DNA of 64,000 nt from Ruficoccus amylovorans. Its GTDB lineage: Bacteria; Verrucomicrobiota; Verrucomicrobiia; Opitutales; Cerasicoccaceae. Below are positions 26,890-36,016 of the stretch, one piece after another (positions within the stretch are counted from its first letter, which is position 1; the number at the start of each line of letters is the position of its first letter). The notes under the pieces were generated by a model. It was not told the origin of the DNA. It ran no database searches and was given only the letters and a program-made list of their open reading frames with translations. A program made the translations under genes and the position numbers. The DNA is taken from NCBI RefSeq assembly GCF_014230085.1, contig NZ_JACHVB010000014.1:62001-126000 (forward strand). The letters are read 5' to 3'.

Positions 26890-28719
26890 ATGGCCCCGGC
26901 TCCGGAAAGACAACTGACCGTCCGCGCGATCGTTACCGGCTTTGTGTTGGGAGCGCTGCTTGCCCCGTGTAACATTTATACCGGCCTGCGTATCGGCTTT
27001 TCGTTTAACATGTCCATCGCCGCCGCGTTGTTGAGCTACGCGTGGTGGAACGGCCTGCACCGCTTCGGTGCGGCGAAGCACTGGGGCTTGCTGGAGAACA
27101 ATATCAACCAGACAGCAGCGTCTTCGGCGGCCTCGATTTTGTCCGCCGGGCTGGTCGCGCCCATCCCGGCGCTGACGCTTATCACGGGGCATGAAATGTC
27201 CTACCCGGTGCTGGCTTTGTGGGTGTTTACGGTGAGCTTCGCCGGAATCGCCTGCGCGCTGGCAGTGCGCCGCCAGATGCTGGAGCGCGAGGGCTTGCCG
27301 TTCCCCAATGGCGTGGCCACGGCCGAGACGATCACCGAAATCTACGCGCGGGGGCGGGAGGCTGCTTCCCGCGTGCGGGCGCTGCTCGGGGCCGGGGTGC
27401 TTTCGGGAGGGATCTTTCTTTATGGGGCGTTTATCAAGACGCTGCCGAATCTCGGCCCGCCGGCGAACTGGGGCTTCAAGGCTCCGGCTAATGTCGCCGC
27501 GCAGGGTGTCGAGCGGGTGAGCTGGCGCGCGCTCGGCGTTGAGTTGCAACCCTCGCTCCTGCTGCTGGGGTTCGGGGCCATCGTGGGGCCGCGCGTGGGG
27601 GTGTCGCTTCTGCTCGGGACGTTGATCGCGTGGATGGCGTTGCCGGAGCAGTTGCTGGCGCGTGGCTGGGCGCAACCGGCACTCGGCGGGCTGAGTTGGT
27701 ACGAGGTCATGCTGGAGTGGTTGCTGTGGCCGGGGGTGAGCCTGATGGTCGCCGGGGCGCTGACTTCGTTCGCTCTGTCGATGGTGAAAATTTTCAAAGC
27801 AAAGCTCGCCCGCCGGCGTGGCCGCTACGTGGACACCGACCCGGAAACAAGCGCCGCCGACGAGGCCGCGAATGCGCCCGGCGGTGCGCGGTATTTTTCC
27901 AAAAAATGGTTCATGGTCATGGTGGCGGTGGCGTTCGTTTCTTGCGTGGTGGCGCAGCAGTGGATTTTTAATATCCCGCTGTGGCTGGGGACGGTGGCTT
28001 TCGGGCTGTCGTTCCTGCTGGCAGTGGTGGCGGCCCGCGTCTCGGGGGAGACGGGCATCCCACCCATTGGCGCGCTGGGCAAGATCACGCAGGTGACCTT
28101 CGGCTTTCTGTCTCCGGCCAATACCACGGTCAACCTCATGACCGCGAACGTCACCGGCGGGGCTGCCGGGCAGTGCTCCGACCTGCTGCACGACCTCAAG
28201 ACGGGTAAACTCATCGGTGCGAGCCTGCGGGCGCAGATCGTGGCGCAGATGTTCGGTATCCTCGCCGGTTCGCTGGCGGGCTGCGCCGCCTACCTCATCC
28301 TGATCCCCAACCCGCAGGAGATGCTCTTGACCGAGGACTGGCCCGCGCCCGCTGTGGCCACCTGGAAGGCCGTGGCCGAAGTCCTGGCAGAGGGGCTGGA
28401 CACGATCCCGGACGGCTGCGGTCCGGCGGTGGTGGTCGCCGTGGTGATCGGCGTCGTGCTGGCCTGTCTGGAGTCGCTGTTGCCGCCACGGCACCGTCAC
28501 TGGGTGCCGAGCGCGTCGAGCCTGGGCTTCGCGTTTATCATTCCGCCTTTTATCAGCCTGGGGATTTTTATCGGCTCGATGCTGCGCGTGATCGCCGAGC
28601 GCTTCTGGAAGCACTGGAGCGCGAAGTACCTGATCGTCCTCGCCGCCGGGCTGGTGGCTGGTGAGAGCCTGGCCGGGGTGGTGCAGGCGGTGATCAGTTT
28701 TTTCAAGGCCGGCCTATAG
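26890..28719 (+). CDS. OPT-family (oligopeptide/siderophore-type) membrane transporter
   Basis: The 609-aa polytopic inner-membrane protein has more than a dozen predicted spans. Family-typical segments are LLAPCNIYTGLRIGFSFNMSIAAALLSYA, NNINQTAASSAASILSAGLVAPIPAL, VSGETGIPPIGALGKITQ and NVTGGAAGQCSDLLHDLKTG. OPT proteins take up small peptides, metal chelates or related amides by cation symport. The substrate is unknown. I chose ATG 26890 (MAPAPERQ) rather than the TTG at 26848. It is divergent from the NAGGN operon, so import of a peptide-like compound related to that osmolyte is possible, but this is speculation. A 7-bp hairpin at 28762-28782 follows the gene. Confidence 0.88.
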   Translation: MAPAPERQLTVRAIVTGFVLGALLAPCNIYTGLRIGFSFNMSIAAALLSYAWWNGLHRFGAAKHWGLLENNINQTAASSAASILSAGLVAPIPALTLITGHEMSYPVLALWVFTVSFAGIACALAVRRQMLEREGLPFPNGVATAETITEIYARGREAASRVRALLGAGVLSGGIFLYGAFIKTLPNLGPPANWGFKAPANVAAQGVERVSWRALGVELQPSLLLLGFGAIVGPRVGVSLLLGTLIAWMALPEQLLARGWAQPALGGLSWYEVMLEWLLWPGVSLMVAGALTSFALSMVKIFKAKLARRRGRYVDTDPETSAADEAANAPGGARYFSKKWFMVMVAVAFVSCVVAQQWIFNIPLWLGTVAFGLSFLLAVVAARVSGETGIPPIGALGKITQVTFGFLSPANTTVNLMTANVTGGAAGQCSDLLHDLKTGKLIGASLRAQIVAQMFGILAGSLAGCAAYLILIPNPQEMLLTEDWPAPAVATWKAVAEVLAEGLDTIPDGCGPAVVVAVVIGVVLACLESLLPPRHRHWVPSASSLGFAFIIPPFISLGIFIGSMLRVIAERFWKHWSAKYLIVLAAGLVAGESLAGVVQAVISFFKAGL

Positions 28720-28761
28720 CACCGGGAGGATGGCTTTTTGACTGCTTGCAGGGTGCAGTCT

Positions 28762-28782
28762 GGCTTATGACTGGAATAAGCC
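28762..28782 (+). terminator. Hairpin after the OPT gene
   Basis: GGCTTAT (28762-28768) and ATAAGCC (28776-28782) form a perfect 7-bp stem with a 7-nt loop. A T run (TTTTTT near 28804) appears about 20 nt later, after a second GGCT...AGCC pairing. It may be a bipartite terminator. Confidence 0.4.
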
Positions 28783-28880
28783 CACTTGCTGGCTGGCTAT
28801 AAGCGTTTTTTAAGCCTTGGAAGGGGAAGTGTAATGGCATTTTACTGAAACCGGGACTCAATTACAGATTTTATCAGGTA

Positions 28881-30380
28881 ATGAACATGGGGATGATGAT
28901 GAAACCGGAAGACTGCTACGTGGCCGTGGGAGCGGACGTACTGACAGAAGCCTTTGTCGCCGCGGACAAGGTGCCGAACCACAGCCGCTCGATGCAGGGG
29001 GCGCGGATGCTGGACAAGCCCTTCGCCGAGTGGGCGCCGAGGCTGTTCGCGGAGAGGAGCTGCAAGCCACTGGCCCTTTACGTGCATGTGCCCTTTTGCC
29101 GCCACCGTTGCCTGTTCTGCCCCTTTTACCAGAATCGCAGTAACGACACCTTCAGCGCCTGGTACGCGGACCTGCTCATGCGGCATCTCGAACTGGTCGA
29201 GGACGCGCTGGGCAAGGGCTCGGCTTGCCGTCCGGTGGATGCCGTGTTCTTCGGAGGCGGAACACCGAGCGACCTCAACGCGCCCGACCTGGCCCGCGTC
29301 CTGCGCCGCCTGAAGTCCCTTTTCGCCATTTCGGACGAGACCGAGGTCACCATCGAGGGGCGCATCCGCGACTTCACCCCGGACAAGGTCAAAGCCTGGC
29401 GTGACGCCGGGGCCAATCGCTTCTCGCTCGGGATTCAGAGCACGGACGAGGCCCTGCGCCGCCGTCTCGGGCGTTTGGCCGGGCGCGAGGAAATGCTAAA
29501 AGTCCTCGGCTCGCTGGCGGACTCGGGGGCCGTGCTGATCGTCGACCTGATCTTCGGCCTGCCGGGGCAGACGCCGGAGCTGTTGCGGGAGGACTTGCGC
29601 TTTTTGGCCGAGGAGACCCGCATCGACGGCCTCGACCTGTACGAGTTGATCCAGTTTCCCAACAGCCCGCTGACCAAGGCCGTGGAGTCGGGGCGGCTGG
29701 GGGCTCCGCTCGGGCGCGCCGAGCGGGCGCGGATGTTTGGCGCGGCCCACGAGGCGCTGGCCGGGTACGGTTTCGAACATTTTACGCCGCAGCACTGGCG
29801 GCGGGGTTCGCGCGAGCGTTCGGTTTACAATCGGCTGGCCAAGAGCAACGCCGACATCCTGCCCATCGGCTCCTCTGCCGGAGGCAACCTCAGCCGCGTC
29901 TCCATGATGATGGAGCGCAACATCGATACCTACGCCGAGAAAATCAACGAGGGCATCATCCCCGCGCGCTGCCTGGCTCCGACCGCTCCGATGAGCGATG
30001 AGGAGCGCTTCAAGACCCGTCTGGCCGAAGCCGCCGAACGCTGCGAACTGCCTCCGCTTTCGCGCTGGCCGCAGCAAGCCCATGCCTGGGCGGCCCCGCT
30101 CCTTGAGAACTGGATGGAAGTCGGGTTAATTAAATCTCCGGTAGACCAAGACGGAGCTTTTGCGCTGACTGTGGCGGGGGCTTACTGGATAAAGATTATC
30201 CAACGTATGCTGATGGCTTGCCTGACCCCGATGCATGCTGAGTCCAGCAATGGATATCCAGGTGGACACCGCGGTGGCGCTCATGGACATCCCGGCGGTG
30301 GCCATCCGCAGGGAAATCGCCCTGCCGGATCAGGGGCAGGCGTCGGACAGCACTCCAGTCATGCCGGGACACGCGGGTAG
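28881..30380 (+). CDS. HutW/ChuW-like radical SAM protein (HemN-like) with His/Gly-rich tail
   Basis: This 499-aa protein has the radical SAM cluster motif CRHRCLFC (Cys 73, 77, 80) in the HemN-type context YVHVPFCRHRCLFCPFY. AVFFGGGTPSDL, RFSLGIQSTDEALRRRLGR and LIVDLIFGLPGQTPE follow. Within the HemN superfamily, GLDLYELIQFPNSPLTKAV, FTPQHWRR and LPIGSSAGG resemble the ChuW/HutW group, anaerobic heme-degrading methyltransferases. True coproporphyrinogen dehydrogenase is less likely. The last 50 residues (from about MHAESSNGYPGGHRGG) form an unusual His/Gly-rich tail not expected in the family. No heme uptake genes are adjacent, so the heme role is inferred from family only. The ATG at 28881 follows a short leader with no clear ribosome-binding site. 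Confidence 0.8.
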   Translation: MNMGMMMKPEDCYVAVGADVLTEAFVAADKVPNHSRSMQGARMLDKPFAEWAPRLFAERSCKPLALYVHVPFCRHRCLFCPFYQNRSNDTFSAWYADLLMRHLELVEDALGKGSACRPVDAVFFGGGTPSDLNAPDLARVLRRLKSLFAISDETEVTIEGRIRDFTPDKVKAWRDAGANRFSLGIQSTDEALRRRLGRLAGREEMLKVLGSLADSGAVLIVDLIFGLPGQTPELLREDLRFLAEETRIDGLDLYELIQFPNSPLTKAVESGRLGAPLGRAERARMFGAAHEALAGYGFEHFTPQHWRRGSRERSVYNRLAKSNADILPIGSSAGGNLSRVSMMMERNIDTYAEKINEGIIPARCLAPTAPMSDEERFKTRLAEAAERCELPPLSRWPQQAHAWAAPLLENWMEVGLIKSPVDQDGAFALTVAGAYWIKIIQRMLMACLTPMHAESSNGYPGGHRGGAHGHPGGGHPQGNRPAGSGAGVGQHSSHAGTRG

Positions 30381-30414
30381 CCGGTGAGGTTGATGAGGCC
30401 GACTTAAGCTCGTC

Positions 30415-30476
30415 CTCTATATTTAAATAGAGCCTCGAAAGCAGTTCATGTGACTAACGTCTCTATTTGAATAGGG
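30415..30476. repeat. Pair of AT-rich near-palindromes downstream of the radical SAM gene
   Basis: CTCTAT-ATTTAA-ATAGAG (30415-30432) and a diverged copy CTCTATTTGAATAGGG (30461-30476) lie 46 bp apart. They are the most symmetric sites in the 363-bp gene-free spacer 30381-30743, which otherwise holds a terminator and an inverted repeat but no gene. Confidence 0.35.
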
Positions 30477-30547
30477 TTTGTTTGTTTTCTCGTGGCAGTG
30501 ATGCTTTGGGCTGCGCGTGATCAATGTTATTAAGTGGTGAAGTATCT

Positions 30548-30574
30548 CCGCTTGCCTGGAGAGAAGCGGTTTTT
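30548..30574 (+). terminator. Probable intrinsic terminator upstream of the kinase operon
   Basis: CCGCTT (30548-30553) pairs with AAGCGG (30564-30569), followed directly by TTTTT. It would end transcription coming from the radical SAM gene 170 bp upstream. A competing CTCC/GGAG pairing overlaps it. Confidence 0.55.
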
Positions 30575-30656
30575 CCACTTTTAGGGAATAAAGACCCGTG
30601 CACGTGAGTCTCAGTTAGGTCATACCTTTAAAGGAATTAATTGTATAACAGCTTAT

Positions 30657-30685
30657 GTTTGACTGATGTTAAAAAAAGGTCAAAC
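30657..30685. promoter_or_regulatory. Inverted repeat GTTTGAC-N15-GTCAAAC before the sensor kinase gene
   Basis: Perfect 7-bp arms lie 58 bp before the kinase ATG. The left arm overlaps a possible -35 box TTGACT. It is a candidate operator; no matching -10 is obvious. Confidence 0.35.
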
Positions 30686-30743
30686 TGCCCTCATCGGCTG
30701 AATCAATAAGGCCAACCCCTCTCTTTCTCTCTCTCTCAAATTT

Positions 30744-33080
30744 ATGGTTTGCTATACCCGGCAATCGACCGTACTAGGTGTAATTAGTTTAACGGTATCT
30801 GTCGCTGTTTTGTTTGGATGGTTCGCGGACATCACAGCGCTTAAAAGTGTTTTACCGGGGTTGGCTCCGATGAAGTTTAATACCGCCCTGTGCTTCATCC
30901 TGAGCGCGGGAGCGCTGTTCGGGATGGCGCTGGGGCGCTGGAAAAAGGCTGCGATAGTGCTGGCGGGGCTTGGGTTCGCGCTGGCGTCGGCGTCGCTGAT
31001 GCAGTACTGGATCGGCCACAGCCTGGGGATCGACGAGTTTGTGGTTCACGACCGGCATACACCGCTGGCAGAAGATCCCGGACGGATGTCGCCGGGGACT
31101 GCGCTGTCTTTTATCCTGATTGACACAGCGTTGATTTTGCTGGTCACAGGCAAGTCGAAGCTTGTTGTCCCGGGGCAAGCCTTGGCTATGGGCAGCCTGT
31201 TTGGCGGAATGATTGGACTGACGGGCTACATCCTGGCAGCTTCTTCGCTTTATAAGTTCTTCTGGTTCTCCTCTATGGCGGTGCATACATCGCTGCTTTT
31301 TGTCATGTTAGGGGTTGCTACTTTGCTGGCCAGTTGGGACAAGGGCTTCGTCGCCACGGTCACGAGCAAAAAGATGGGCGGGCGGCTGGCGCGGCGCTTG
31401 ATCCCCGTCGCGGTAGTTTTGCCTATTATCGTCGGTTGGCTGCTGCTTGCTGGAGCCCGGGCCGGTTATTATGACCCGGTCATGATCGTGGATCTGTTTG
31501 CGATCATTACAATTATCACCTTCGGGGTCTCCATCTGGCTGCAAGCCGCTTCTCTCAATCGCGCTCACACGGATCTGATGGAGCAGAACAGGCTGCTGGC
31601 AAAAGCCGGCAATACGGACGCGCTCCTGGCCGCGATCGTGGAATCTTCGGATGCGGCGATTGTCAGCGAATCGGCGGATGGCACGATCACAAGCTGGAAT
31701 GCCGCGGCGGAAAGAATGTACGGGTACACGGCGCAGGAAATGATCGGCCAAACGATGGCCAGACTGATTCCGCACGATGCCTTTGCCGATGAGGCGGATG
31801 TCATCCAGAATATCCGGCGCGGAGCCCGCAATGGTCATTTCGAGGCGAAGCGCCAACACAAAGACGGAAGCTTGCTGGATGTGTCCGTGATGGTTTCGTC
31901 GGTGCTTGATGATCGGGGCAAGAGGATCGGTATCTCGAGGATCGCTCGCAACATCTCCGAGCAAAAGCGAATGGAGGAGGATCTGCAAGAAAGCCTGAGA
32001 GAGATTCAGAACCTGAAAGCCGCCCTCGACGAGCACGCCATTGTCGCCATCACAGACCCGAAGGGAAAAATTACCTACGTGAACGACAAGTTCTGCGCGA
32101 TCTCTCAATACGCGCGTGAGGAACTGATCGGGCAGGACCACCGCATGCTCAATTCGGCGTTTCACTCCAAGGACTTCATGCGCGAACTGTGGGCGACCAT
32201 CACGCAGGGAAAAATCTGGCATGGCAAGATCCGCAACCGCGCCAAGGATGGCCACTTCTATTGGGTCGATACAACGATCGTGCCCTTCATGGGGGCGGAT
32301 GGCCGCCCGCAAAAATATGTCGCGGTACGTTCGGACATCACCGAGAGTATGCAGGTAGCCGAGACGCTGGCGCGCCAGGCGGCCCGTCTGGCCCGCTCGA
32401 ACAAGGACCTGGAGCAGTTCGCCTACATCGCTTCGCACGATTTGCAGGAGCCCTTGCGGGCGGTTTCCGGTTGCGCCCAGTTACTTAAAAAACGCTACGA
32501 AGGAAAGCTCGACGCGAAGGCCGATGAGTTTATCCACCACACCGTCGAGGGGGCGGAGCGCATGCAGCGGCTCATTCGGGACCTGCTGGCATTCTCCCGG
32601 GTCGGCACGCGCGGCGAGGAAATGCAGAAGATCAATCTAGAGCAGCCGCTAAAGACTGCGATGGAGAACCTCGCCGTGCTGATTAAGGAGTGCGACGCCA
32701 CGATCACCTGCGATCCCTTGCCTGAGATACATGGCGATTCCGGTCAACTCACCATGCTCATGCAGAACCTGATTGGAAACGCGATCAAGTTTCGGGGCGA
32801 GCGTAGGCCGGAAGTCCACATCGGCGCAGTCAAAGAGGGTGATGCCTGGACCGTCAGCGTGCGCGACAACGGCATCGGAATTGAGGCCGACTACTTCGAA
32901 CGGATTTTTATCATCTTCCAGCGTCTGCACACACGCGACGAGTATTCGGGCACGGGTATTGGCCTGGCCCTGTGCAAGCGCATTGTCGAGCGCCACGGCG
33001 GGAACATCTGGGTCGAATCGACACCGGGGCAGGGAAGTGTCTTCTCCTTTACGCTGAGAGACGACGCCCAGAGTAGTTGA
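30744..33080 (+). CDS. Membrane sensor histidine kinase with two PAS domains
   Basis: The 778-aa protein begins with about eight membrane spans (residues 10-275), the first part with MKFNTALCFILSAGALFGMAL. Two PAS domains follow (about 285-415 and 420-530; SDAAIVSESADGTITSWN and HAIVAITDPKGKITYVND). A HisKA domain has the phosphoacceptor His565 in YIASHDLQEPLRAVSG, and the HATPase domain shows NLIGNAIKF, VRDNGIGIEADY, IFQRLHTRDEYSGTGIGLAL. The SHDLQEPLR box is that of phytochrome-like and related kinases that often signal to small Rcp1-type receivers. Such a receiver is the next gene, 62 bp downstream. The start ATG lies 6 nt after a CT-repeat tract with no Shine-Dalgarno site. Confidence 0.9.
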   Translation: MVCYTRQSTVLGVISLTVSVAVLFGWFADITALKSVLPGLAPMKFNTALCFILSAGALFGMALGRWKKAAIVLAGLGFALASASLMQYWIGHSLGIDEFVVHDRHTPLAEDPGRMSPGTALSFILIDTALILLVTGKSKLVVPGQALAMGSLFGGMIGLTGYILAASSLYKFFWFSSMAVHTSLLFVMLGVATLLASWDKGFVATVTSKKMGGRLARRLIPVAVVLPIIVGWLLLAGARAGYYDPVMIVDLFAIITIITFGVSIWLQAASLNRAHTDLMEQNRLLAKAGNTDALLAAIVESSDAAIVSESADGTITSWNAAAERMYGYTAQEMIGQTMARLIPHDAFADEADVIQNIRRGARNGHFEAKRQHKDGSLLDVSVMVSSVLDDRGKRIGISRIARNISEQKRMEEDLQESLREIQNLKAALDEHAIVAITDPKGKITYVNDKFCAISQYAREELIGQDHRMLNSAFHSKDFMRELWATITQGKIWHGKIRNRAKDGHFYWVDTTIVPFMGADGRPQKYVAVRSDITESMQVAETLARQAARLARSNKDLEQFAYIASHDLQEPLRAVSGCAQLLKKRYEGKLDAKADEFIHHTVEGAERMQRLIRDLLAFSRVGTRGEEMQKINLEQPLKTAMENLAVLIKECDATITCDPLPEIHGDSGQLTMLMQNLIGNAIKFRGERRPEVHIGAVKEGDAWTVSVRDNGIGIEADYFERIFIIFQRLHTRDEYSGTGIGLALCKRIVERHGGNIWVESTPGQGSVFSFTLRDDAQSS

Positions 33081-33142
33081 TTTTTGTTATAAAGTACCTT
33101 AACCTGTTTTTAATGTTATATAATGCTAAATAAGGATCGCCT

Positions 33143-33592
33143 ATGTCTCATCGCACACGTCCGGTCGAAATCCTGCTGGTTGAAGACAGCTCGGCTGACA
33201 TTATGCTCACGCGGGAAGCCTTGGAGTATTCGAAGGTTCTGAATGTACTCCATGTCGTTCAGGATGGAGTGGATGCCCTGGATTTTCTTCACCGCCGGGG
33301 CAAGTATCAAAACGCTCCCCGGCCTGGGCTGATCCTGCTCGATCTTAACCTGCCCCGAAAAAGTGGCCGTGAGGTCCTCGCCGATATCAAGGCCGATGCC
33401 TCCCTGCAAAAGATCCCTGTCGTGGTGCTCAGCACCTCTAATGCCGATGAAGACGTTAAAGCGGTTTACGGGCTGCATGCGAACTGCTATGTGGTCAAAC
33501 CCGTGAATTTCGATACCTTCTCTCAAATCGTAAGGTCTATTCATGATTTCTGGTTCTGCGTGGTCGAACTCCCCTGCGGCGAAGATGCATAA
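33143..33592 (+). CDS. Single-domain response regulator (Rcp1-like)
   Basis: This 149-aa stand-alone receiver has the acidic pocket in [10 protein letters not shown], the phosphoacceptor Asp67 in [14 protein letters not shown], the conserved Ser/Thr in [13 protein letters not shown] and the Lys in [10 protein letters not shown]. There is no output domain, so it passes phosphate on or acts by protein contact. The spacing of 62 bp from the membrane kinase and the 8-bp overlap with the hybrid kinase show that it is the middle gene of one phosphorelay operon. The Rcp1-type HDFWF C-terminal helix is present. Confidence 0.93.
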   Translation: MSHRTRPVEILLVEDSSADIMLTREALEYSKVLNVLHVVQDGVDALDFLHRRGKYQNAPRPGLILLDLNLPRKSGREVLADIKADASLQKIPVVVLSTSNADEDVKAVYGLHANCYVVKPVNFDTFSQIVRSIHDFWFCVVELPCGEDA

Positions 33593-35819
33593 GCGGCGGG
33601 GCTTTCGCATCCTGTTGGTGGAGGATAATCCCGCCGACGTGCTGATACTTCAGGAAGTGCTGGAGGATGTGAAGGACTTTGATTTCACGCTCAAGCACGT
33701 TTCACGCATGTCCGAGTGTTTGACGGAGCTGAGCTGTGAGCAGTACGATGCCGTCCTGCTGGACTTGGGGTTGCCGGATTCGCAGGGGGAGCAGACTTGC
33801 GTAAACCTGAAAAAAGCCTTTCCCGATGTGCCCGTGTTGGTCCTGACCGGACTCGAGGACGAGGAGGCGGGTACGCGGGCCCTGCGCATGGGAGCGCAGG
33901 ATTTCCTGCGCAAGAACCAGTTCGATGGAGCACTGCTGGGGCGCTCCATCGCCTACGCGGTCGAGCGTCAGCATATCGCCAGCGAACTGCGCAACAAGAC
34001 CCGTCAACTGGCCGCCAGCGAATCGCGCATTCGCCAGATTATCGAGTCCAGTGCGGACGCCATTCTTGTGGTGGACCGGGAGGAGGTTGTGCAGTTTGCC
34101 AATCCGGCGGCGGAGGAAATTCTGGATCGTCGGATGTTGGATTTGATCGGTCGTCCTTTTGCGTACCCCCTGGCGAAGGATTCTCGCGGCGAGTTTGAGA
34201 TCACACATGCCAATGGGGCGGTGAGGATCGTGGAAATGTGCGTCGTGGATACCTTCTGGAACGAGAAAGAGGCGACGCTCGTTACTCTCCGCGACGTAAC
34301 GGTTCGCAAGCACAATGAGGCCGTGCTCAAGCGCGATGCTGAGATCCTGTCACGCTTGCGCGATGCCATTATTTTTACCAATCTGGAAGCTAAGATCCTT
34401 TACTGGAATGAAGGCGCGACGAAGTTGTTCGGCTGGAGTGCAGAGGAGATGCGCGGCAAGTCCTATCTCAGCCGCTATCCGAGAGAGGAGCACGCCGCGA
34501 TCATGAAACGGCTGGAGCGCATGCGTCAGGGCCATGCGATCCACAGCGAGCGTGCGGAGGTGCGCAAGGACGGCTCGCGTGTCTGGGTCGAGGCGTTGGC
34601 CTACTCCACACAGGATGAGGCCGGGAAGCCCAACGGGATTCTCGTCATGTTCAGGGATGTGAGCGAAAAGCGCAAGCTTGAGGGCCAACTGCACCAGGCG
34701 CAGAAAATGGAAGCCATCGGTACGCTGGCTGGCGGTATCGCCCATGATTTCAACAACATCATGATGGCGATCAACGGCTACACCCAGTTGGCCAGCATGG
34801 CCTCTACCCAGCCCGAAGTGCGCGAGCATCTGGAGACGGTGATGCGGGCCGGGGTCCGGGCCACGGCCCTGATTAAGCAGATTCTCACCTTCAGCCGCCA
34901 GCAGCCGCTGGACCGCGACACGACGAAACTTTACGATGTCGTGCAGGAGTCGATCTCGCTCCTGCGCGCATCGCTCCCCTCCACGATCGAGATTGTAACC
35001 CGGTTGGAGCCCGCCGTGCCCGCCGTGCTCGCCAACGCCGGACAGATCCAGCAGGTCTTGCTCAATCTTGGGACCAATGCGCTGCATGCGATGAAGGGCC
35101 GGACGGGGCACCTGGAGTTTTGCCTGGAGCCGTTTGAGGTGGACAGCCACGTCGCCGACCAAAACCCCAATCTCCAGCCCGGTAAATACGTGCGTATTTC
35201 AGTCTCTGACGATGGCCACGGCATGGACAAGGAGACGCTGGAGCGCATCTACGATCCGTTTTACACGACCAAGCCGGTGGGCGAGGGGACCGGACTCGGG
35301 CTGGCGGTCGTTCATGGGATCATGAAAAGTCACGATGGTGCTATCACTGTTTACAGCCAAGTGGGGGTCGGAACGACATTTCGTCTTTATTTTCCTGTGC
35401 ACGCGGATAGGGTAGTGCACGTGGATGATGCAAGCGCACCCGTGCCGCAGGGCAATGGCGAGAGGATACTGATCGTTGATGACGAGGAGTCCTTACTGCT
35501 GTTGGGGCAGAAGACGCTCGAAATGATCGGTTATCAGGCTGAGGGCTGTGCCCGCGTGCAGGATGCGTTGGATCGTGTGCGGCAGGATCCGGAGCGTTAC
35601 GACCTCATTATCACGGACGAAACCATGCCCGGTATGACCGGAATGGACTTCGCCCGGGAAGTGGTCAAAATCCGCCCCGGCCAACGGATTATCCTGACGA
35701 CCGGCTACTCGGCCAAGCTGACCCCGGACGTGATCGAGGAGGCGGGGATCAGTGCGCTCCTGCCCAAGCCGCACAGCATCAATGTCCTTGGCGCTCTCGT
35801 TCACGAGGTTCTCAAATAG
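33585..35819 (+). CDS. Hybrid histidine kinase, REC-PAS-PAS-HisKA-HATPase-REC
   Basis: The 744-aa soluble protein starts with a receiver (Asp60 in [11 protein letters not shown]). A coiled linker and two PAS domains follow ([21 protein letters not shown] and [20 protein letters not shown]). Then come a HisKA box with His387 in [21 protein letters not shown], an HATPase domain ([42 protein letters not shown]), and a C-terminal receiver with Asp678 in [13 protein letters not shown]. No membrane segment is present. I chose ATG 33585, which overlaps the stop of the receiver gene by 8 bp, over the upstream ATG 33543. It probably receives phosphate at its first REC from the membrane kinase, but the final output gene is not in view. 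Confidence 0.92.
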   Translation: MHKRRGFRILLVEDNPADVLILQEVLEDVKDFDFTLKHVSRMSECLTELSCEQYDAVLLDLGLPDSQGEQTCVNLKKAFPDVPVLVLTGLEDEEAGTRALRMGAQDFLRKNQFDGALLGRSIAYAVERQHIASELRNKTRQLAASESRIRQIIESSADAILVVDREEVVQFANPAAEEILDRRMLDLIGRPFAYPLAKDSRGEFEITHANGAVRIVEMCVVDTFWNEKEATLVTLRDVTVRKHNEAVLKRDAEILSRLRDAIIFTNLEAKILYWNEGATKLFGWSAEEMRGKSYLSRYPREEHAAIMKRLERMRQGHAIHSERAEVRKDGSRVWVEALAYSTQDEAGKPNGILVMFRDVSEKRKLEGQLHQAQKMEAIGTLAGGIAHDFNNIMMAINGYTQLASMASTQPEVREHLETVMRAGVRATALIKQILTFSRQQPLDRDTTKLYDVVQESISLLRASLPSTIEIVTRLEPAVPAVLANAGQIQQVLLNLGTNALHAMKGRTGHLEFCLEPFEVDSHVADQNPNLQPGKYVRISVSDDGHGMDKETLERIYDPFYTTKPVGEGTGLGLAVVHGIMKSHDGAITVYSQVGVGTTFRLYFPVHADRVVHVDDASAPVPQGNGERILIVDDEESLLLLGQKTLEMIGYQAEGCARVQDALDRVRQDPERYDLIITDETMPGMTGMDFAREVVKIRPGQRIILTTGYSAKLTPDVIEEAGISALLPKPHSINVLGALVHEVLK

Positions 35820-35886
35820 GGACGCAGGCTGAGGTTTCCATGCCCCCTTTGGGAGGGAAAATAGCCCAGATAAACGGCGTCTTGAA

Positions 35887-35927
35887 AATGCGATTCATGC
35901 TCAATTATCGCGAGATCGAATCGCATT
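35887..35927 (+). other. 10-bp inverted repeat after the phosphorelay operon
   Basis: AATGCGATTC (35887-35896) and GAATCGCATT (35918-35927) pair perfectly across 21 nt. No T run follows. It could be a transcript-end hairpin or a dimer binding site. Confidence 0.4.
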
Positions 35928-35972
35928 AGCAAATGGCTGATAATAGCGGGTTTAACTGGAACAAGCGGGGTG

Positions 35973-35997
35973 GTTATGCTTAATTATAACGCATAAC
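35973..35997. promoter_or_regulatory. Inverted repeat GTTATGC-N11-GCATAAC upstream of the Cys-rich miniprotein
   Basis: Perfect 7-bp arms flank an AT-rich core, ending 19 nt before the start codon at 36017. The place and symmetry suggest an operator, possibly for the Fur-family regulator encoded nearby, although the sequence is not a classical Fur box. Confidence 0.4.
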
Positions 35998-36016
35998 TTC
36001 AACCGAGGGTAATATT

